Assembly (NCBI RefSeq): GCF_946151075.1
Contig: NZ_CAMGZB010000001.1
Span: forward strand, 660,001-724,000
Source: Neobacillus sp. Marseille-Q6967
GTDB taxonomy: Bacteria; Bacillota; Bacilli; Bacillales; Cytobacillaceae
Length of the DNA stretch: 64,000 nt
Direction: 5' to 3'
Position numbers and translations under genes: made by a program. The notes under the pieces were generated by a model, which was not told the origin of the DNA, did no database searches, and saw nothing but the letters and a program-made list of their open reading frames with translations. Shown here one piece after another: positions 42,387-51,580 of this stretch. Positions within the stretch are counted from its first letter, which is position 1. Each line of letters starts with the position of its first letter.

Positions 42387-42458
42387 GCTGCCTTTCCCTC
42401 CTGATCCCTTATGTAATGTTTAAGTCTAACAGAATTCAATTTAAATCCCCTTCAGATC

Positions 42459-42471
42459 TGAAGCGCTTACA
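42459..42471. promoter_or_regulatory. cre-like sequence upstream of the esterase gene
   Basis: TGAAGCGCTTACA contains the AAGCGCTT core of a cre box but is one base shorter than the 14-bp consensus. It is a weak candidate for carbon catabolite control. Confidence 0.3.
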
Positions 42472-42585
42472 TACATTTTAAGAAAAGGAAGATTTTAAAT
42501 CTCGGCTTTTTTTGGCTTGTTTCCGGTTAAATCCTGACCATTTTAGGGTTTATCCAAAACTACTATCCTATTAATTAATAATTTT

Positions 42586-43458
42586 TCATTCTACTGATTT
42601 CCATCTTTGTTCTTTTCGATATTGATTTGGAGTTACATGATAGACAGCTTTAAATACTCTGTTATAGGACTTTTCATTTGGAAAACCGTGACTTAATGCA
42701 ATCTGGATGATGGGATAATTCGTATTCATTAAATCAGGATATGACTTTTCTAGGCGAATGGCATTTATATAATTCAGTACAGTTATTCCTGTATGTTTTA
42801 TAAAAAATCGCGAAAGATATTCTGATGATAAATTAAATTGATTTGAAAGCAGGTCAAGAGATAGATTTTGATGATAGTTTTCTTTTATATAGTTTGTTAT
42901 TGAGGTTAACCGTTCTAGATGTTTCCTAGCTCTAATCCTGCTGTTACTTTTTTTATTAACCTTAAAATTTTTTAATAGCAAATAAATTAATTCATAAGAT
43001 AAACTTGTTACTTTAATGTAGGATAAAGGGTCAGACTCTCTATTTTCATAACAGTTTACTAACGAATGTAAATTGTTACGTAACTCATCAAAATATTTTT
43101 TTCTCTGGAGATCTTTTTGGTCTATGGATATACAATCGAATTCAATTTGGTCACTATCAGGATAAATAGCATTTATAAACTCATAAGGTATAAATATTGT
43201 AACGGCCTTTCGATTTTTCCCTGTATTAACTGAAAAAGAATGTATAGCGTTGGCATTGATTAACACAATATCACCCTGATGCGATTCAAATACCTTTCCA
43301 TCTATATAGATTTGGTCAATCTTTCCGGAAAGGACATACGAAATTTCTATACTTTCATGCCAATGTCTTGGTATGAAATGCTGTTTATCAGAGGTATGAA
43401 TGATTATTTTTATCGGCAAATGTTCATCTGTTTTTATCATTTCATATTTATATTCCAT
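42586..43458 (-). CDS. AraC family transcriptional regulator
   Basis: 290 residues. A cupin sensor domain (about 20-110; PRHWHESIEISYVLSGKIDQ, HQGDIVLINANAIHSF) is joined to a carboxyl-terminal double helix-turn-helix (NLSLDLLSNQFNLSSEYLSRFFIKHTGITVLNYINAIRLEK; SHGFPNEKSYNRVFKAVYHVTPNQYRKEQ). The cupin usually binds a sugar. The gene lies upstream of the secreted esterase on the same strand (199-bp gap), a plausible regulator-target pair. Confidence 0.88.
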   Translation of the reverse strand: MEYKYEMIKTDEHLPIKIIIHTSDKQHFIPRHWHESIEISYVLSGKIDQIYIDGKVFESHQGDIVLINANAIHSFSVNTGKNRKAVTIFIPYEFINAIYPDSDQIEFDCISIDQKDLQRKKYFDELRNNLHSLVNCYENRESDPLSYIKVTSLSYELIYLLLKNFKVNKKSNSRIRARKHLERLTSITNYIKENYHQNLSLDLLSNQFNLSSEYLSRFFIKHTGITVLNYINAIRLEKSYPDLMNTNYPIIQIALSHGFPNEKSYNRVFKAVYHVTPNQYRKEQRWKSVE

Positions 43459-43660
43459 TTAATATCCCCCACCGAAATTGAAATTTTGCTAATTTTCAAT
43501 TTTATGTGGATTTTATTATAACCCACAGCCGATGATTATTGAATCAGCATATTTTCGTGAAATTCTTCAACGTTTAAAAATCAGTGCAAAGAAACGGGCA
43601 ATACTTTTTTGATTATTGAAGGCATTTCAGCTATCATTCAGCCCATCTCCAAAAGCAGAA

Positions 43661-43683
43661 AAAGCACCCGAGGGTGCTTTTCA
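43661..43683 (-). terminator. Terminator of the sucrose operon
   Basis: AAAGCACCC (43661-43669) pairs with GGGTGCTTT (43672-43680), a 9-bp stem with a 2-base centre. U-rich sequence follows on the minus strand. Confidence 0.75.
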
Positions 43684-43685
43684 AT

Positions 43686-43829
43686 TTAATTATTTTCAAT
43701 TATAAGTGCTTCAACTTCTTGAAGAGTTGGCAGGGCACTGATTCCAGATAAAACATCCTTTAATGCGACCCCTTTTTCATGAGGGATAAAATCAATTAAT
43801 ACTTCACCAATCGAAAATAGTTTTCCCAT
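43686..43829 (-). pseudogene. Fructokinase gene (scrK) collapsed by an in-frame internal deletion, 47 codons
   Basis: The short frame has a good ribosome binding site (GAGGTG, 5 nt before the ATG) and lies 33 bp after scrB. Its first 28 residues, MGKLFSIGEVLIDFIPHEKG followed by VALKDVLS, are the amino terminus of PfkB-type fructokinases. The remaining 19, GISALPTLQEVEALIIENN, look like their carboxyl terminus. The roughly 270 residues between, including substrate and ATP sites, are gone without loss of frame. The product could not phosphorylate fructose. It occupies the normal place of scrK behind scrB and is followed by the operon terminator. Confidence 0.82.
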
Positions 43830-43862
43830 TATTTCACCTCAAAGAACCTCAATGAATCTAGC

Positions 43863-45338
43863 TTAAACAACTAGTTCCCATTTGGACGCCCTGACATTAG
43901 TCTGGCCGCCTCGGGAGAAAAAGCGGATTCCTCTGCTTTCTTTACCCGGAAAGATTCTACTAGTGAATACTTCCTCTCCATCGTTAACAAACACTTCGAC
44001 TGAAGAGACGTCAACAAAAATCCGGAACGAGATGGTTTCAGTGTCCAATTCACATTTTCGAATCGAACCATATTTTTCGGCAAAGGACTGTCCCGAGTGG
44101 GTACGGTCAAAAATTACTTTTTTCTCGAGAGCATCATATTTAATCACTGTTTTTTCATTATCTCCAACACGAAGCTCGATACCAAATTCCTCAGCTGTAC
44201 TTGCAGAGAAGTCTGTTATAAGTTCGTAAACTTCACCCTCAAAGTCTTTAAAAGCTGCAGATTCATCGTTCAATACTTTAGTAGCTTCTGTTTTTTCCCC
44301 TCGAAGCAATTCAAGTCCAGCTGCCGGTTGTTGTATAATCTTCCCTTCTTTAATCATTAACTCCCTGGGAAGCGTTAGACAATGAGCCCAGCCATTTTTA
44401 TCTGTTGGATAATCAATTTCGGGTAATCCCATCCACCCAACCAAAATTCTTTTCCCCTTGGGGTCCTGTATGGTTTGTGGAGCATAAAAGTCAAACCCTC
44501 GATCCAATTCATAAAAAATACCATGGGTAAGTTCGTTCTTCTCTATATCAAGTGGTTCCCCAATCACATATCCTGACTGATAAATATTTTGATAACGATC
44601 ACCCTCAGCTTTAAGACCTTGTGGTGAAAAGATTAAAACTCCTTTCTTATCTAATTCAAAATAATCCGGGCACTCCCACATATAGCCGAAATTTTCTAAT
44701 CCTGTCTGCAATTCTCCAACAAACTGCCAATCTTTTAAATTAGCTGATTGGTATAATACGACACATCCCGTTTTATTGTCTCTTTGAGCCCCTATAACGG
44801 CGTAGAATATACCGTCTTGCTTCCAGACCTTTGGATCACGAAAATGATCCGTATATCCACTTGGAACATTATCAATAACCGGAAAATCCTTCTTAGTAAT
44901 ACTTCCACTTTGGCTCATAACTGCCACACATTGATATGGTTGTCTATTCCAATTTTCATCCCTGGTATTACCCGTATATAAGAGAAAAAGCTGGCCATCA
45001 TGCTCAATGGCACTTCCAGAATAGGCCCCATGACTGTCATAGTCATTAGAAGGCGCGACCGCCAGTCCAACATTTTCCCAATGAACCAGGTCCTTTGATT
45101 TGGTATGATACCAATGCTTTAATCCGTGGACTGGGCCGAGCGGAAACCATTGATAAAACAAGTGATATTCCCCATTGAAATAAGCAAATCCATTCGGATC
45201 ATTTAACAGTCCTGTTACCGGTTGTATATGAAAAGACTGCCTCCACGGGCATTGACTTACTAATTTGGCCAGCCCTTCAATTTCTTCATTTGATACGTCA
45301 TCCATGCTCCTATAGCGTCTCTCTTTTGTCCATTCCAT
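43863..45338 (-). CDS. scrB: Sucrose-6-phosphate hydrolase (GH32)
   Basis: 491 residues. It splits sucrose-6-phosphate, delivered by the PTS, into glucose-6-phosphate and fructose. The GH32 triad is visible: nucleophile D47 in LLNDPNG, transition-state Asp D168 in FRDPK, acid/base E222 in WECPDYF. A beta-sandwich domain (about 340-491) ends the protein. It is cytoplasmic (no signal peptide). It follows the sucrose EIIBC gene by 62 bp and precedes the collapsed fructokinase. Confidence 0.95.
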   Translation of the reverse strand: MEWTKERRYRSMDDVSNEEIEGLAKLVSQCPWRQSFHIQPVTGLLNDPNGFAYFNGEYHLFYQWFPLGPVHGLKHWYHTKSKDLVHWENVGLAVAPSNDYDSHGAYSGSAIEHDGQLFLLYTGNTRDENWNRQPYQCVAVMSQSGSITKKDFPVIDNVPSGYTDHFRDPKVWKQDGIFYAVIGAQRDNKTGCVVLYQSANLKDWQFVGELQTGLENFGYMWECPDYFELDKKGVLIFSPQGLKAEGDRYQNIYQSGYVIGEPLDIEKNELTHGIFYELDRGFDFYAPQTIQDPKGKRILVGWMGLPEIDYPTDKNGWAHCLTLPRELMIKEGKIIQQPAAGLELLRGEKTEATKVLNDESAAFKDFEGEVYELITDFSASTAEEFGIELRVGDNEKTVIKYDALEKKVIFDRTHSGQSFAEKYGSIRKCELDTETISFRIFVDVSSVEVFVNDGEEVFTSRIFPGKESRGIRFFSRGGQTNVRASKWELVV

Positions 45339-45400
45339 GCTGATTCACTCCCAATACAGAAAGGAGAATCATCGGATTCTCCTTTTCATTCTCTTTTCAA

Positions 45401-46852
45401 TTACGCTGCTTGTTTTGATTCTTGTTTTGCTGTTTTTATTCCATCTCGTTTAGCTAAAACAAAGGTAACGATAAAGGCAACCGCAAATGAAACAACCATA
45501 CCGATAATATAAGAAATAATGGTGTCAGGTCGGATGGAGATAATTCCAGGTATCCCTGCTGCCCCTAATGCCGTTGCTTTAACCTTGAACATCGTTACAA
45601 ATCCGGAGGCCACAGCGGAACCAATAATTGCACCAATAAATGGGTATCGTAATTTTAAGTTAATCCCAAACATAGCCGGCTCAGTAATCCCTAGTAATGC
45701 TGAGATTCCTGCAGCTGACGCTGTACTTTTAATCTTGGCATTTTTCGTTACACTTAATACCGCAAGTGTTGCTGCACCCTGGGCTACATTTGACATTGCA
45801 GCAATAACGAAAATAAAGGATCCGCCTGTCTTTACTACATCCGCTAATAATTGAGTTTCTACGGCAATGAAACTATGGTGCATACCAGTGATAACAATTG
45901 GAGCATACAATAAGCCGAAGATAATTCCGCCAATTGCACCTGTGGTATCGTACATCCATACGATTCCATCCGTTAATAGATTTCCTGCTGACCTTGTAAG
46001 AGGCCCTACTAAAGTAAATGTCAGAATACCCGTTATAAAGATTGAAAATAATGGCGTTAGAAGATTATCTAAGGCAGACGGAACAACCTTGCGCAGGTAT
46101 GTTTCTGTTTTTGCTAGAATAAAAGAGGCCGCAAGAACCGGAAGGACAGATCCCTGATACCCCACCTTTTCAATTTCTAATCCGAAGAGATTCCAAACAG
46201 GGACTTCATTATTAAGTGAAGCTGCTCCATAGTTATATCCATTTAATAAGTCAGGATGAACCATTAACATTCCCAACGTGGCTCCGAGAAATGGATTCCC
46301 TCCAAAGCGCTTCGTTGCTGAAAAACCAATTAATATAGGTAAGAAGACAAAGGCTGCATTTGCAAACGTATTAATAAGTGCCGCCAAATCGGCCATTTCT
46401 GGATTGGCATCTACCAGTGATTTTCCCTCAATAAATAAGTCTGGTGCGGTCAGGACGTTGTTAATCCCCATTAATAAACCGCCAGCCACAATGGCCGGGA
46501 TAATCGGTACAAAAATATCAGACAGCATTTTCACAAATTGTTGAAGAGGATTTAGTTTCTTCGCTGCAGCTTCTTTCACATCACTCGTTGACATGTCCGT
46601 CTGACCAGTCAAGGCTGCAAAGTGCTTATAAACCTCATTAACTGTTCCTGACCCCAGAATAATTTGAAATTGGCCGCCTGTTGAAAAAGTCCCTTTTACA
46701 ACATCCATATTATCCAATTTTGCCTGGTCAACAGCTGATTCATCATGTAAAACAAGACGTAATCGTGTTGCACAATGGGCGGCAGCTGAAACATTATTTT
46801 GACCACCAATTGCATCTACTAACTCATGTGCGATTTTTTTATGATCCATCAT
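45401..46852 (-). CDS. scrA: PTS sucrose-specific EIIBC transporter
   Basis: About 483 residues from ATG 46852 (ATG 46849 is equally possible) behind GAGGGGG. The EIIB domain (1-85) carries the phosphocysteine at about C27 in AAAHCATRLRL. The EIIC domain (about 100-470) has VPIIPAIVAGGLLMGI, GMHHSFIAVE and GITEPAMFGINLKLRYPFIGA, typical of sucrose/trehalose-type permeases. There is no EIIA domain, so it depends on a separate EIIA-Glc such as the one at 15.5 kb. It is controlled by palindromes between it and the LacI gene. Confidence 0.92.
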   Translation of the reverse strand: MMDHKKIAHELVDAIGGQNNVSAAAHCATRLRLVLHDESAVDQAKLDNMDVVKGTFSTGGQFQIILGSGTVNEVYKHFAALTGQTDMSTSDVKEAAAKKLNPLQQFVKMLSDIFVPIIPAIVAGGLLMGINNVLTAPDLFIEGKSLVDANPEMADLAALINTFANAAFVFLPILIGFSATKRFGGNPFLGATLGMLMVHPDLLNGYNYGAASLNNEVPVWNLFGLEIEKVGYQGSVLPVLAASFILAKTETYLRKVVPSALDNLLTPLFSIFITGILTFTLVGPLTRSAGNLLTDGIVWMYDTTGAIGGIIFGLLYAPIVITGMHHSFIAVETQLLADVVKTGGSFIFVIAAMSNVAQGAATLAVLSVTKNAKIKSTASAAGISALLGITEPAMFGINLKLRYPFIGAIIGSAVASGFVTMFKVKATALGAAGIPGIISIRPDTIISYIIGMVVSFAVAFIVTFVLAKRDGIKTAKQESKQAA

Positions 46853-46880
46853 AATCCCCCTCATTTTCATTATGTGTTTC

Positions 46881-46892
46881 GGAACCGGTTCC
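46881..46892. promoter_or_regulatory. Operator 1 of the sucrose operon (GGAACCGGTTCC)
   Basis: A perfect 12-bp palindrome 29 bp upstream of the scrA start. It has the central CCGG typical of ScrR-type LacI regulators and is repeated at 46924 and, with changes, at 47012 and 48121. Confidence 0.8.
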
Positions 46893-46923
46893 ATAGTTGT
46901 TAAAAAAAATATCCTTTTATTTA

Positions 46924-46935
46924 GGAACCGGTTCC
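46924..46935. promoter_or_regulatory. Operator 2 of the sucrose operon (GGAACCGGTTCC)
   Basis: The same perfect 12-bp palindrome; its centre is 43 bp from that of operator 1. A -10-like TATAGA lies beside it on the minus strand, so binding would block the promoter. Confidence 0.8.
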
Positions 46936-47011
46936 ATTCTATACAAAAAAAATAATCATTTAACAGAGAAACCGATTCATTGTATAAAACATACGAATTG
47001 GTTCTATCATT

Positions 47012-47023
47012 GGAACCGGTTTC
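47012..47023. promoter_or_regulatory. Operator 3 of the sucrose operon (GGAACCGGTTTC)
   Basis: One mismatch from the perfect palindrome, just after the end of the LacI gene. Weaker relatives lie at about 46968 (GAAACCGATTCA) and 46994 (CGAATTGGTTCT). Confidence 0.6.
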
Positions 47024-47033
47024 GTTATTTGTA

Positions 47034-48032
47034 TTATAGAGCATGATTGAAGTTTATGTCAACGCTTTCTCTTTCGATAATTTCAAAATGGGATACCGTT
47101 AATTTTTCAACCGGGCGCTCATTTACCAGGTCCACCATATGTCTTGCAGCAGTTTCCCCGGCTTCTTTGTAAAAGAACTTTGCTGTGGTTAAGCCTGGGT
47201 GGATAATTTCGGTAACCTCATAACCCCCAAAACCAGTAATCGCGATATCCTTGGGTATTGCAAGCCCCTCAGAATATGCCGCTTTAAGAACTCCAAGTGC
47301 AATATTATCAGTTGCACACACAAAGATCGAAGGATGAAAATCGTTGATTATTTTTCGTGCACTTGTTTGCGCAGCAGATATTTTAAACTCTGTTTCATAG
47401 AATTGGACATCACATTCTTGGACCTCTTCAAGAGCTTTTTTAAATCCTTGTTTTCTCTTCACCCCTACGGCAATATCCTTTTCTGTTACTCCTAGATAAG
47501 CAATTTTACGATAACCTTTCTCTAGCACATAACGTCCCAGCTCATAGCCTGCATGAAAATCATCATGGATAAGGCTGTGAAATTTCTGATGTTCTTGTCC
47601 AATTAACAAGATTGGAACTTTAACATCCTCAAATGCCTGGATATGCATTTCAGTAATTTCCGTAGCCAGCAGAATAATACCTGCCATCTTTTGATTGGCG
47701 AAACTATAAATACTTTCTATTTCTCGTTCTAAACTTTGACTTGTATTAGAGATAAGCATCTGGTAATTCAATTTTTTTAATTGTTCATCAATGCCAATTA
47801 AGGTTTGTGATGAAGCATAGGAATCAAGCCTCGGTACAATCGTTCCAATAATATTCGTTTTCTTGGCTTTTAAGCTTTGTGCAAACGGATTAGGCGTATA
47901 ACCAGTTTCCTTAATGGCCTTTTCAATTTTCTGTCTGGTCGCTTCACCAACTGATCCTCCATTTAAGAAGCGTGAAACAGTACTCTTTGCTACACCGGCA
48001 ATTCTAGCAATATCTGAAATGGTTCCGCTCAT
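47034..48032 (-). CDS. scrR: LacI family repressor of the sucrose operon
   Basis: 332 residues from ATG 48032; GGAG lies 9 nt upstream, whereas ATG 48047 has no good site. Helix-turn-helix TISDIARIAGVAKSTVSRFLNGG, then the effector domain (GTIVPRLDSYASSQTLIGI, AYLGVTEKDIAVGVKRKQGF, DIAITGFGGYEV). It is encoded directly upstream of scrA-scrB in the same direction, and the CCGG palindromes occur both in the scrA leader and upstream of this gene, so it is assumed to repress the operon and itself. Confidence 0.87.
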   Translation of the reverse strand: MSGTISDIARIAGVAKSTVSRFLNGGSVGEATRQKIEKAIKETGYTPNPFAQSLKAKKTNIIGTIVPRLDSYASSQTLIGIDEQLKKLNYQMLISNTSQSLEREIESIYSFANQKMAGIILLATEITEMHIQAFEDVKVPILLIGQEHQKFHSLIHDDFHAGYELGRYVLEKGYRKIAYLGVTEKDIAVGVKRKQGFKKALEEVQECDVQFYETEFKISAAQTSARKIINDFHPSIFVCATDNIALGVLKAAYSEGLAIPKDIAITGFGGYEVTEIIHPGLTTAKFFYKEAGETAARHMVDLVNERPVEKLTVSHFEIIERESVDINFNHAL

Positions 48033-48120
48033 TTTTGTCATCTCCATTGTTCACTTAACATATAGCAATAATAGTAATTTCCAGACTTTCATTTTACCAT
48101 ATCATTAATCAAATAACCCA

Positions 48121-48133
48121 CAAACCGGTTCCA
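48121..48133. promoter_or_regulatory. ScrR-type palindrome upstream of scrR
   Basis: AAACCGGTTCCA keeps the CCGG core of the operators in front of scrA. It lies 88 bp before the scrR start, consistent with autoregulation. Confidence 0.5.
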
Positions 48134-48164
48134 TTCAAAGTAGATAAAACAACGTAAAAATAAA

Positions 48165-48190
48165 GAAAGGCAGATTATTCCGCCTTTCTT
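48165..48190 (-). terminator. Terminator downstream of the VOC pseudogene
   Basis: GAAAGGC (48165-48171) pairs with GCCTTTC (48182-48188), U-rich on the minus strand. Confidence 0.6.
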
Positions 48191-48283
48191 CACTAACTAT
48201 ACAACTCTTTCCATTGCTTAACCAAACGCCTTGGCGCCTGCTGGGTCTTGTGATTTTATGTTTTTATTCACCTGTCATGTATT

Positions 48284-48681
48284 CTATTTTGCATTCTCAT
48301 CAGGTTGATGTATGCCAAATACATTTCCTTCAGTATCCATATAGTATCCCTGCCATGCCATTCCGGGCAGAGCATATTTAGGCATAGCGACCTTTCCGCC
48401 ATTCTCAAGAATTTTAGATTTTCTGTTACGTCGTAATTTTCCACTCCCATTGTACATGCATATCCATTTAAAGCCTGGCCTGTTTCCGGTGGAGCACTTT
48501 GACGCTGCATCAACGCACCATTGATTCCAGGTTCCTCATCACTTCCAGTCACAGCCCCAAAGTAAGGCATTCCTGCATACTCGCTCCAATCTTGAAAGGA
48601 CCAGCCAAATACCTCTCCATAAAACTTCTTCGCCCTGTCCATGTCATCCACATGAATTTCGAAATGAACTAATCTTCCCAT
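48284..48681 (-). pseudogene. VOC/glyoxalase-family gene with a single frameshift
   Basis: The first ~87 residues are a normal VOC protein: MGRLVHFEIHVDDMDRAKKF, GWSFQDWSEYAGMPYFGAVT, GYACTMGVENYDVTEN. After that the frame turns to nonsense. In the neighbouring frame the family carboxyl terminus continues perfectly: KILENGGKVAMPKYALPGMA, then WQGYYMDTEGNVFGIHQPDE, then NAK and stop (48284-48286). Loss of one base near 48416-48421 (AATCT where AATTCT is expected) explains it. The intact product would be about 130 residues. It is either a recent pseudogene or a sequencing error. Confidence 0.85.
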
Positions 48682-48834
48682 GATTACCTCCTATAATTTA
48701 CTAGAATCATCCAGTAAGTTGACACTAATGTATTTCTTGGGCAGTTGAACTGTTATGTATTTCCTCCCTATTATAGGTTGAGCCTGGGTATATATTCAAT
48801 TTTCAAAAAAATATTTTTATATATCCTTTACAGC

Positions 48835-48873
48835 AAAAAAGGCAGCAACCCCAAAAGGGTTATTTGCCTTTTT
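48835..48873. terminator. Terminator
   Basis: AAAAGGCA and TGCCTTTT arms with an inner AACCC/GGGTT pair. It lies between the VOC pseudogene start and the MFS gene end and is likely the MFS terminator on the minus strand. Confidence 0.75.
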
Positions 48874-48949
48874 AACATCACTCCGCATGCTTACAATTTT
48901 AACATTAAAGTGACACACACTTCATATCCCAAAAGATTTTAGCAACACT

Positions 48950-50227
48950 TTATGATGAGTGGATATTAGTTTTACACTCTGCCCCCTTACGCTTTTCTTT
49001 AATAAGAATTACCCCAACCAAGCCAATTATAGAAAAGATAACGGGAGTGATGAAACCGTAGTAGTAACCATCACTTATACTTCCAGAAACAGCTTGAAAA
49101 TGATCCAATACCTTTCCAAAAATACTTGGCAGCAATACCGCACTTAGAAATCCACCCGTGTTCGCAAACCCAGAGACCATACCAGATTCTATAATGGGAA
49201 AAGATTGACGAACCATAGCAAAAGTTAAGGCATTTGCCCCATACGCAAGGCCAATAATCAAGAAAAGCATATTTAGCAAAAAAAATGGCGGATTCCCATT
49301 AAATAAAAGAAAGACTGACCAACTCAAAAAAAGAATGATGTGAACGACAATATACGGCCGTTTAATGGTCCCTAACCGACTTGAAATCCAACTAGCTAGA
49401 GGAGCACCAATCAGTGCCCCGATCAAACCAAGCATTATAAGCTGACTCGCATCGGAACGTGTCATTCCATATACATTCATCCCATAGGGCACTCCCCACG
49501 AACTGATAAATCCAACATACGTTCCGACAATCCCAAAGTGACAACAAAATAAAGCCCATGCTTGCCGATTCGAAAATATTCTTCTCAGCAAAACCAATGT
49601 TGTTTCGTGTTGTATTTCCTTTTTCATAATCACCGATTTGGCAGGAAAGATCTGTTGCGATTTTCTTACCAGTACAAAGTAAAGGAAGATGCCACATAAA
49701 CATAATAGTAGTCCCGCTGAAAAAAATGCTGCCCTCCAGCCTAGTAAATCAATCCATGAGGAGAACGGGACTGTCGCCAAAAGGAAACCAAGGCTTCCTG
49801 TCATCGCTGCCACACCAATTAATTTTGTAAATTCCTTTGCATTAAACCAGTGGCTCAAAATTAACACCATATTGACCCAGATAGTCGCATCCCCAATCCC
49901 TGTCAAAATCCTGGCAAAAAACAGGACAAATTCATGCGTGCCAAGACTATATATGATTGTACCTAAACCAGTAATGATTGCACCGATAATTAGAAAAAAA
50001 TTAGGCCCAAAACGATCAGCCAAAATCCCCATCGGAATTTGCAAACCCGTGTACACAAAAAATTGGATACTTGTCAGTAACCCAATGGTTGTTGCTGTTA
50101 CATTAAAATCCACCATCACTTGGTCTGTAATCAATCCCGGAGCAGTTCGCTGGCTCGCCATTAATAAATAAGTAAACATGACAGAAGCAAATACAACCCA
50201 TCTAAATCTGCTATTTTGTTTTTCCAA
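48950..50227 (-). CDS. MFS transporter (ACS/nitrate-type branch likely)
   Basis: 425 residues with 12 helices. The amino-terminal RWVVFASVMFTYLLMASQRTAPGLITDQVMVDF and motif A GILADRFGPN fit anion:cation or organic-acid symporters of the MFS. A stretch RILTGIGDATIWVNMVLILSHWF follows. The substrate is not deducible. Its divergent neighbour is the CynX-type transporter gene at 50364; the 136-bp gap between them holds both promoters. Confidence 0.8.
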   Translation of the reverse strand: MEKQNSRFRWVVFASVMFTYLLMASQRTAPGLITDQVMVDFNVTATTIGLLTSIQFFVYTGLQIPMGILADRFGPNFFLIIGAIITGLGTIIYSLGTHEFVLFFARILTGIGDATIWVNMVLILSHWFNAKEFTKLIGVAAMTGSLGFLLATVPFSSWIDLLGWRAAFFSAGLLLCLCGIFLYFVLVRKSQQIFPAKSVIMKKEIQHETTLVLLRRIFSNRQAWALFCCHFGIVGTYVGFISSWGVPYGMNVYGMTRSDASQLIMLGLIGALIGAPLASWISSRLGTIKRPYIVVHIILFLSWSVFLLFNGNPPFFLLNMLFLIIGLAYGANALTFAMVRQSFPIIESGMVSGFANTGGFLSAVLLPSIFGKVLDHFQAVSGSISDGYYYGFITPVIFSIIGLVGVILIKEKRKGAECKTNIHSS

Positions 50228-50363
50228 TGGTCTCTACTCCTGTTAGCTTTTACTCTTATATATATGGAGTTCCAGTAAAGGAGAAACCTGAAAAGTGTTT
50301 TTATAACAAAACTTTGTTTATGTTATACTTTAGAAGGTTTGTTTTTAGAGGAGGTTTACTTTT

Positions 50364-51566
50364 ATGGAGTTAATAAAAACCAAGGCATATACTCATTCAA
50401 CTTATATATATTTGTTTATTGCTGGAATTGTCCTTATAGCCTTTAATCTTCGCCCGGCCATCACGTCTTTAGGACCTTTGGTCGGGATGATTCAAGAGGA
50501 TATTGGACTGGCACACTGGAGTGCTGGGCTATTGATGAGCCTGCCATTGATTGTATTTGCCGTCATGTCCCCCCTTGTTCCTAAGATAGCTGCCCAGCTG
50601 TCAAATGAGAGGACCTTACTTATGGGTTTAACATTTCTTTTAATCGGTATTACCATTCGCTCTATTCCCATGACTTTTTTTCTTTTTACCGGGACTCTTT
50701 TAGCCGGTTTGGGTATTGCGATAGGAAATGTCCTTTTGCCAGCTGTTGTCAAGGAACGTTTTCCACAAAAATTCGGGCTGATGACCAGTGTTTATTCAAC
50801 ATCCATGGGATTGGTTGCCTCTTTAGCATCAGGAATTAGCATTCCTTTAGCAGTTGATTTGAACCTTGGATGGCAGGGAGCCCAGATTGTCTGGGGGTTA
50901 CCGGTTATTGTTGGTCTCATCTTGTGGGCATTTCTTAATAAATATAATCAAAAGGGTAAAAACGACATCCAACAGAAGCAGAGCACTCATTCCAATCGAA
51001 TGTGGCGTTCGCCTATCGCCTGGCAGATAGCCATATTCATGGGCTTTCAGTCATTTTTATTTTATGTAACGATTTCGTGGTTACCTGAAATCTTGCATAG
51101 TCATGGAATGAGTATGGAAACGGCAGGATGGCTGCTTTCCTTTACACAGCTAGTAGGATTGCCCGCTAGTTTTGTTATACCAGTTCTAGCTGGACGTTTT
51201 CAGTCACAGGTGTGGATTTCTTTTATCCTAAGTATGTGTGCGGTTCTAGGTTATAGCGGATTATTGATTGGCTCAACCTATCCAGTTTTGATCGTAAGTA
51301 TCATCCTAATTGGGATTGCATTGGGAGGGAGCTTTCCCTTAGCCCTTAGTTATATAGGACTTCGTGCTCGGAACGGTCAACAGGCTGCGGCGTTATCGGG
51401 AATGGCACAATCAACCGGTTATGTTCTTGCTGCTATTGGTCCCTTGTTTATCGGATATTTGTACGACATAACACATGTATGGACAGTTCCGATTATTATG
51501 CTGATTGTCGTCTCGTTTATTTTAATGATATTTGGAATGTTTTCAGGCCGCAATCGATATGTGTAG
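50364..51566 (+). CDS. CynX/NimT family MFS transporter
   Basis: 400 residues with about 12 helices. GIVLIAFNLRPAITSLGPLVGMIQEDIGL is the signature start of the CynX/YeaN (cyanate/nitroimidazole) family, and FPQKFGLMTSVYSTSMGLVASLASGI and SYIGLRARNGQQAAALSGMAQS are other typical stretches. Most members have unknown substrates. GAGGAGG-like GAGGAGGTTTAC precedes the ATG. It is followed by a strong terminator. Confidence 0.85.
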   Translation: MELIKTKAYTHSTYIYLFIAGIVLIAFNLRPAITSLGPLVGMIQEDIGLAHWSAGLLMSLPLIVFAVMSPLVPKIAAQLSNERTLLMGLTFLLIGITIRSIPMTFFLFTGTLLAGLGIAIGNVLLPAVVKERFPQKFGLMTSVYSTSMGLVASLASGISIPLAVDLNLGWQGAQIVWGLPVIVGLILWAFLNKYNQKGKNDIQQKQSTHSNRMWRSPIAWQIAIFMGFQSFLFYVTISWLPEILHSHGMSMETAGWLLSFTQLVGLPASFVIPVLAGRFQSQVWISFILSMCAVLGYSGLLIGSTYPVLIVSIILIGIALGGSFPLALSYIGLRARNGQQAAALSGMAQSTGYVLAAIGPLFIGYLYDITHVWTVPIIMLIVVSFILMIFGMFSGRNRYV

Positions 51567-51580
51567 TCATTTAGAAATTA

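Noticed and set aside
48118-48270. Extra gene between scrR and the VOC pseudogene
   Set aside because: Only an operator-like palindrome, a terminator hairpin and AT-rich spacer are seen; no frame with a ribosome binding site.
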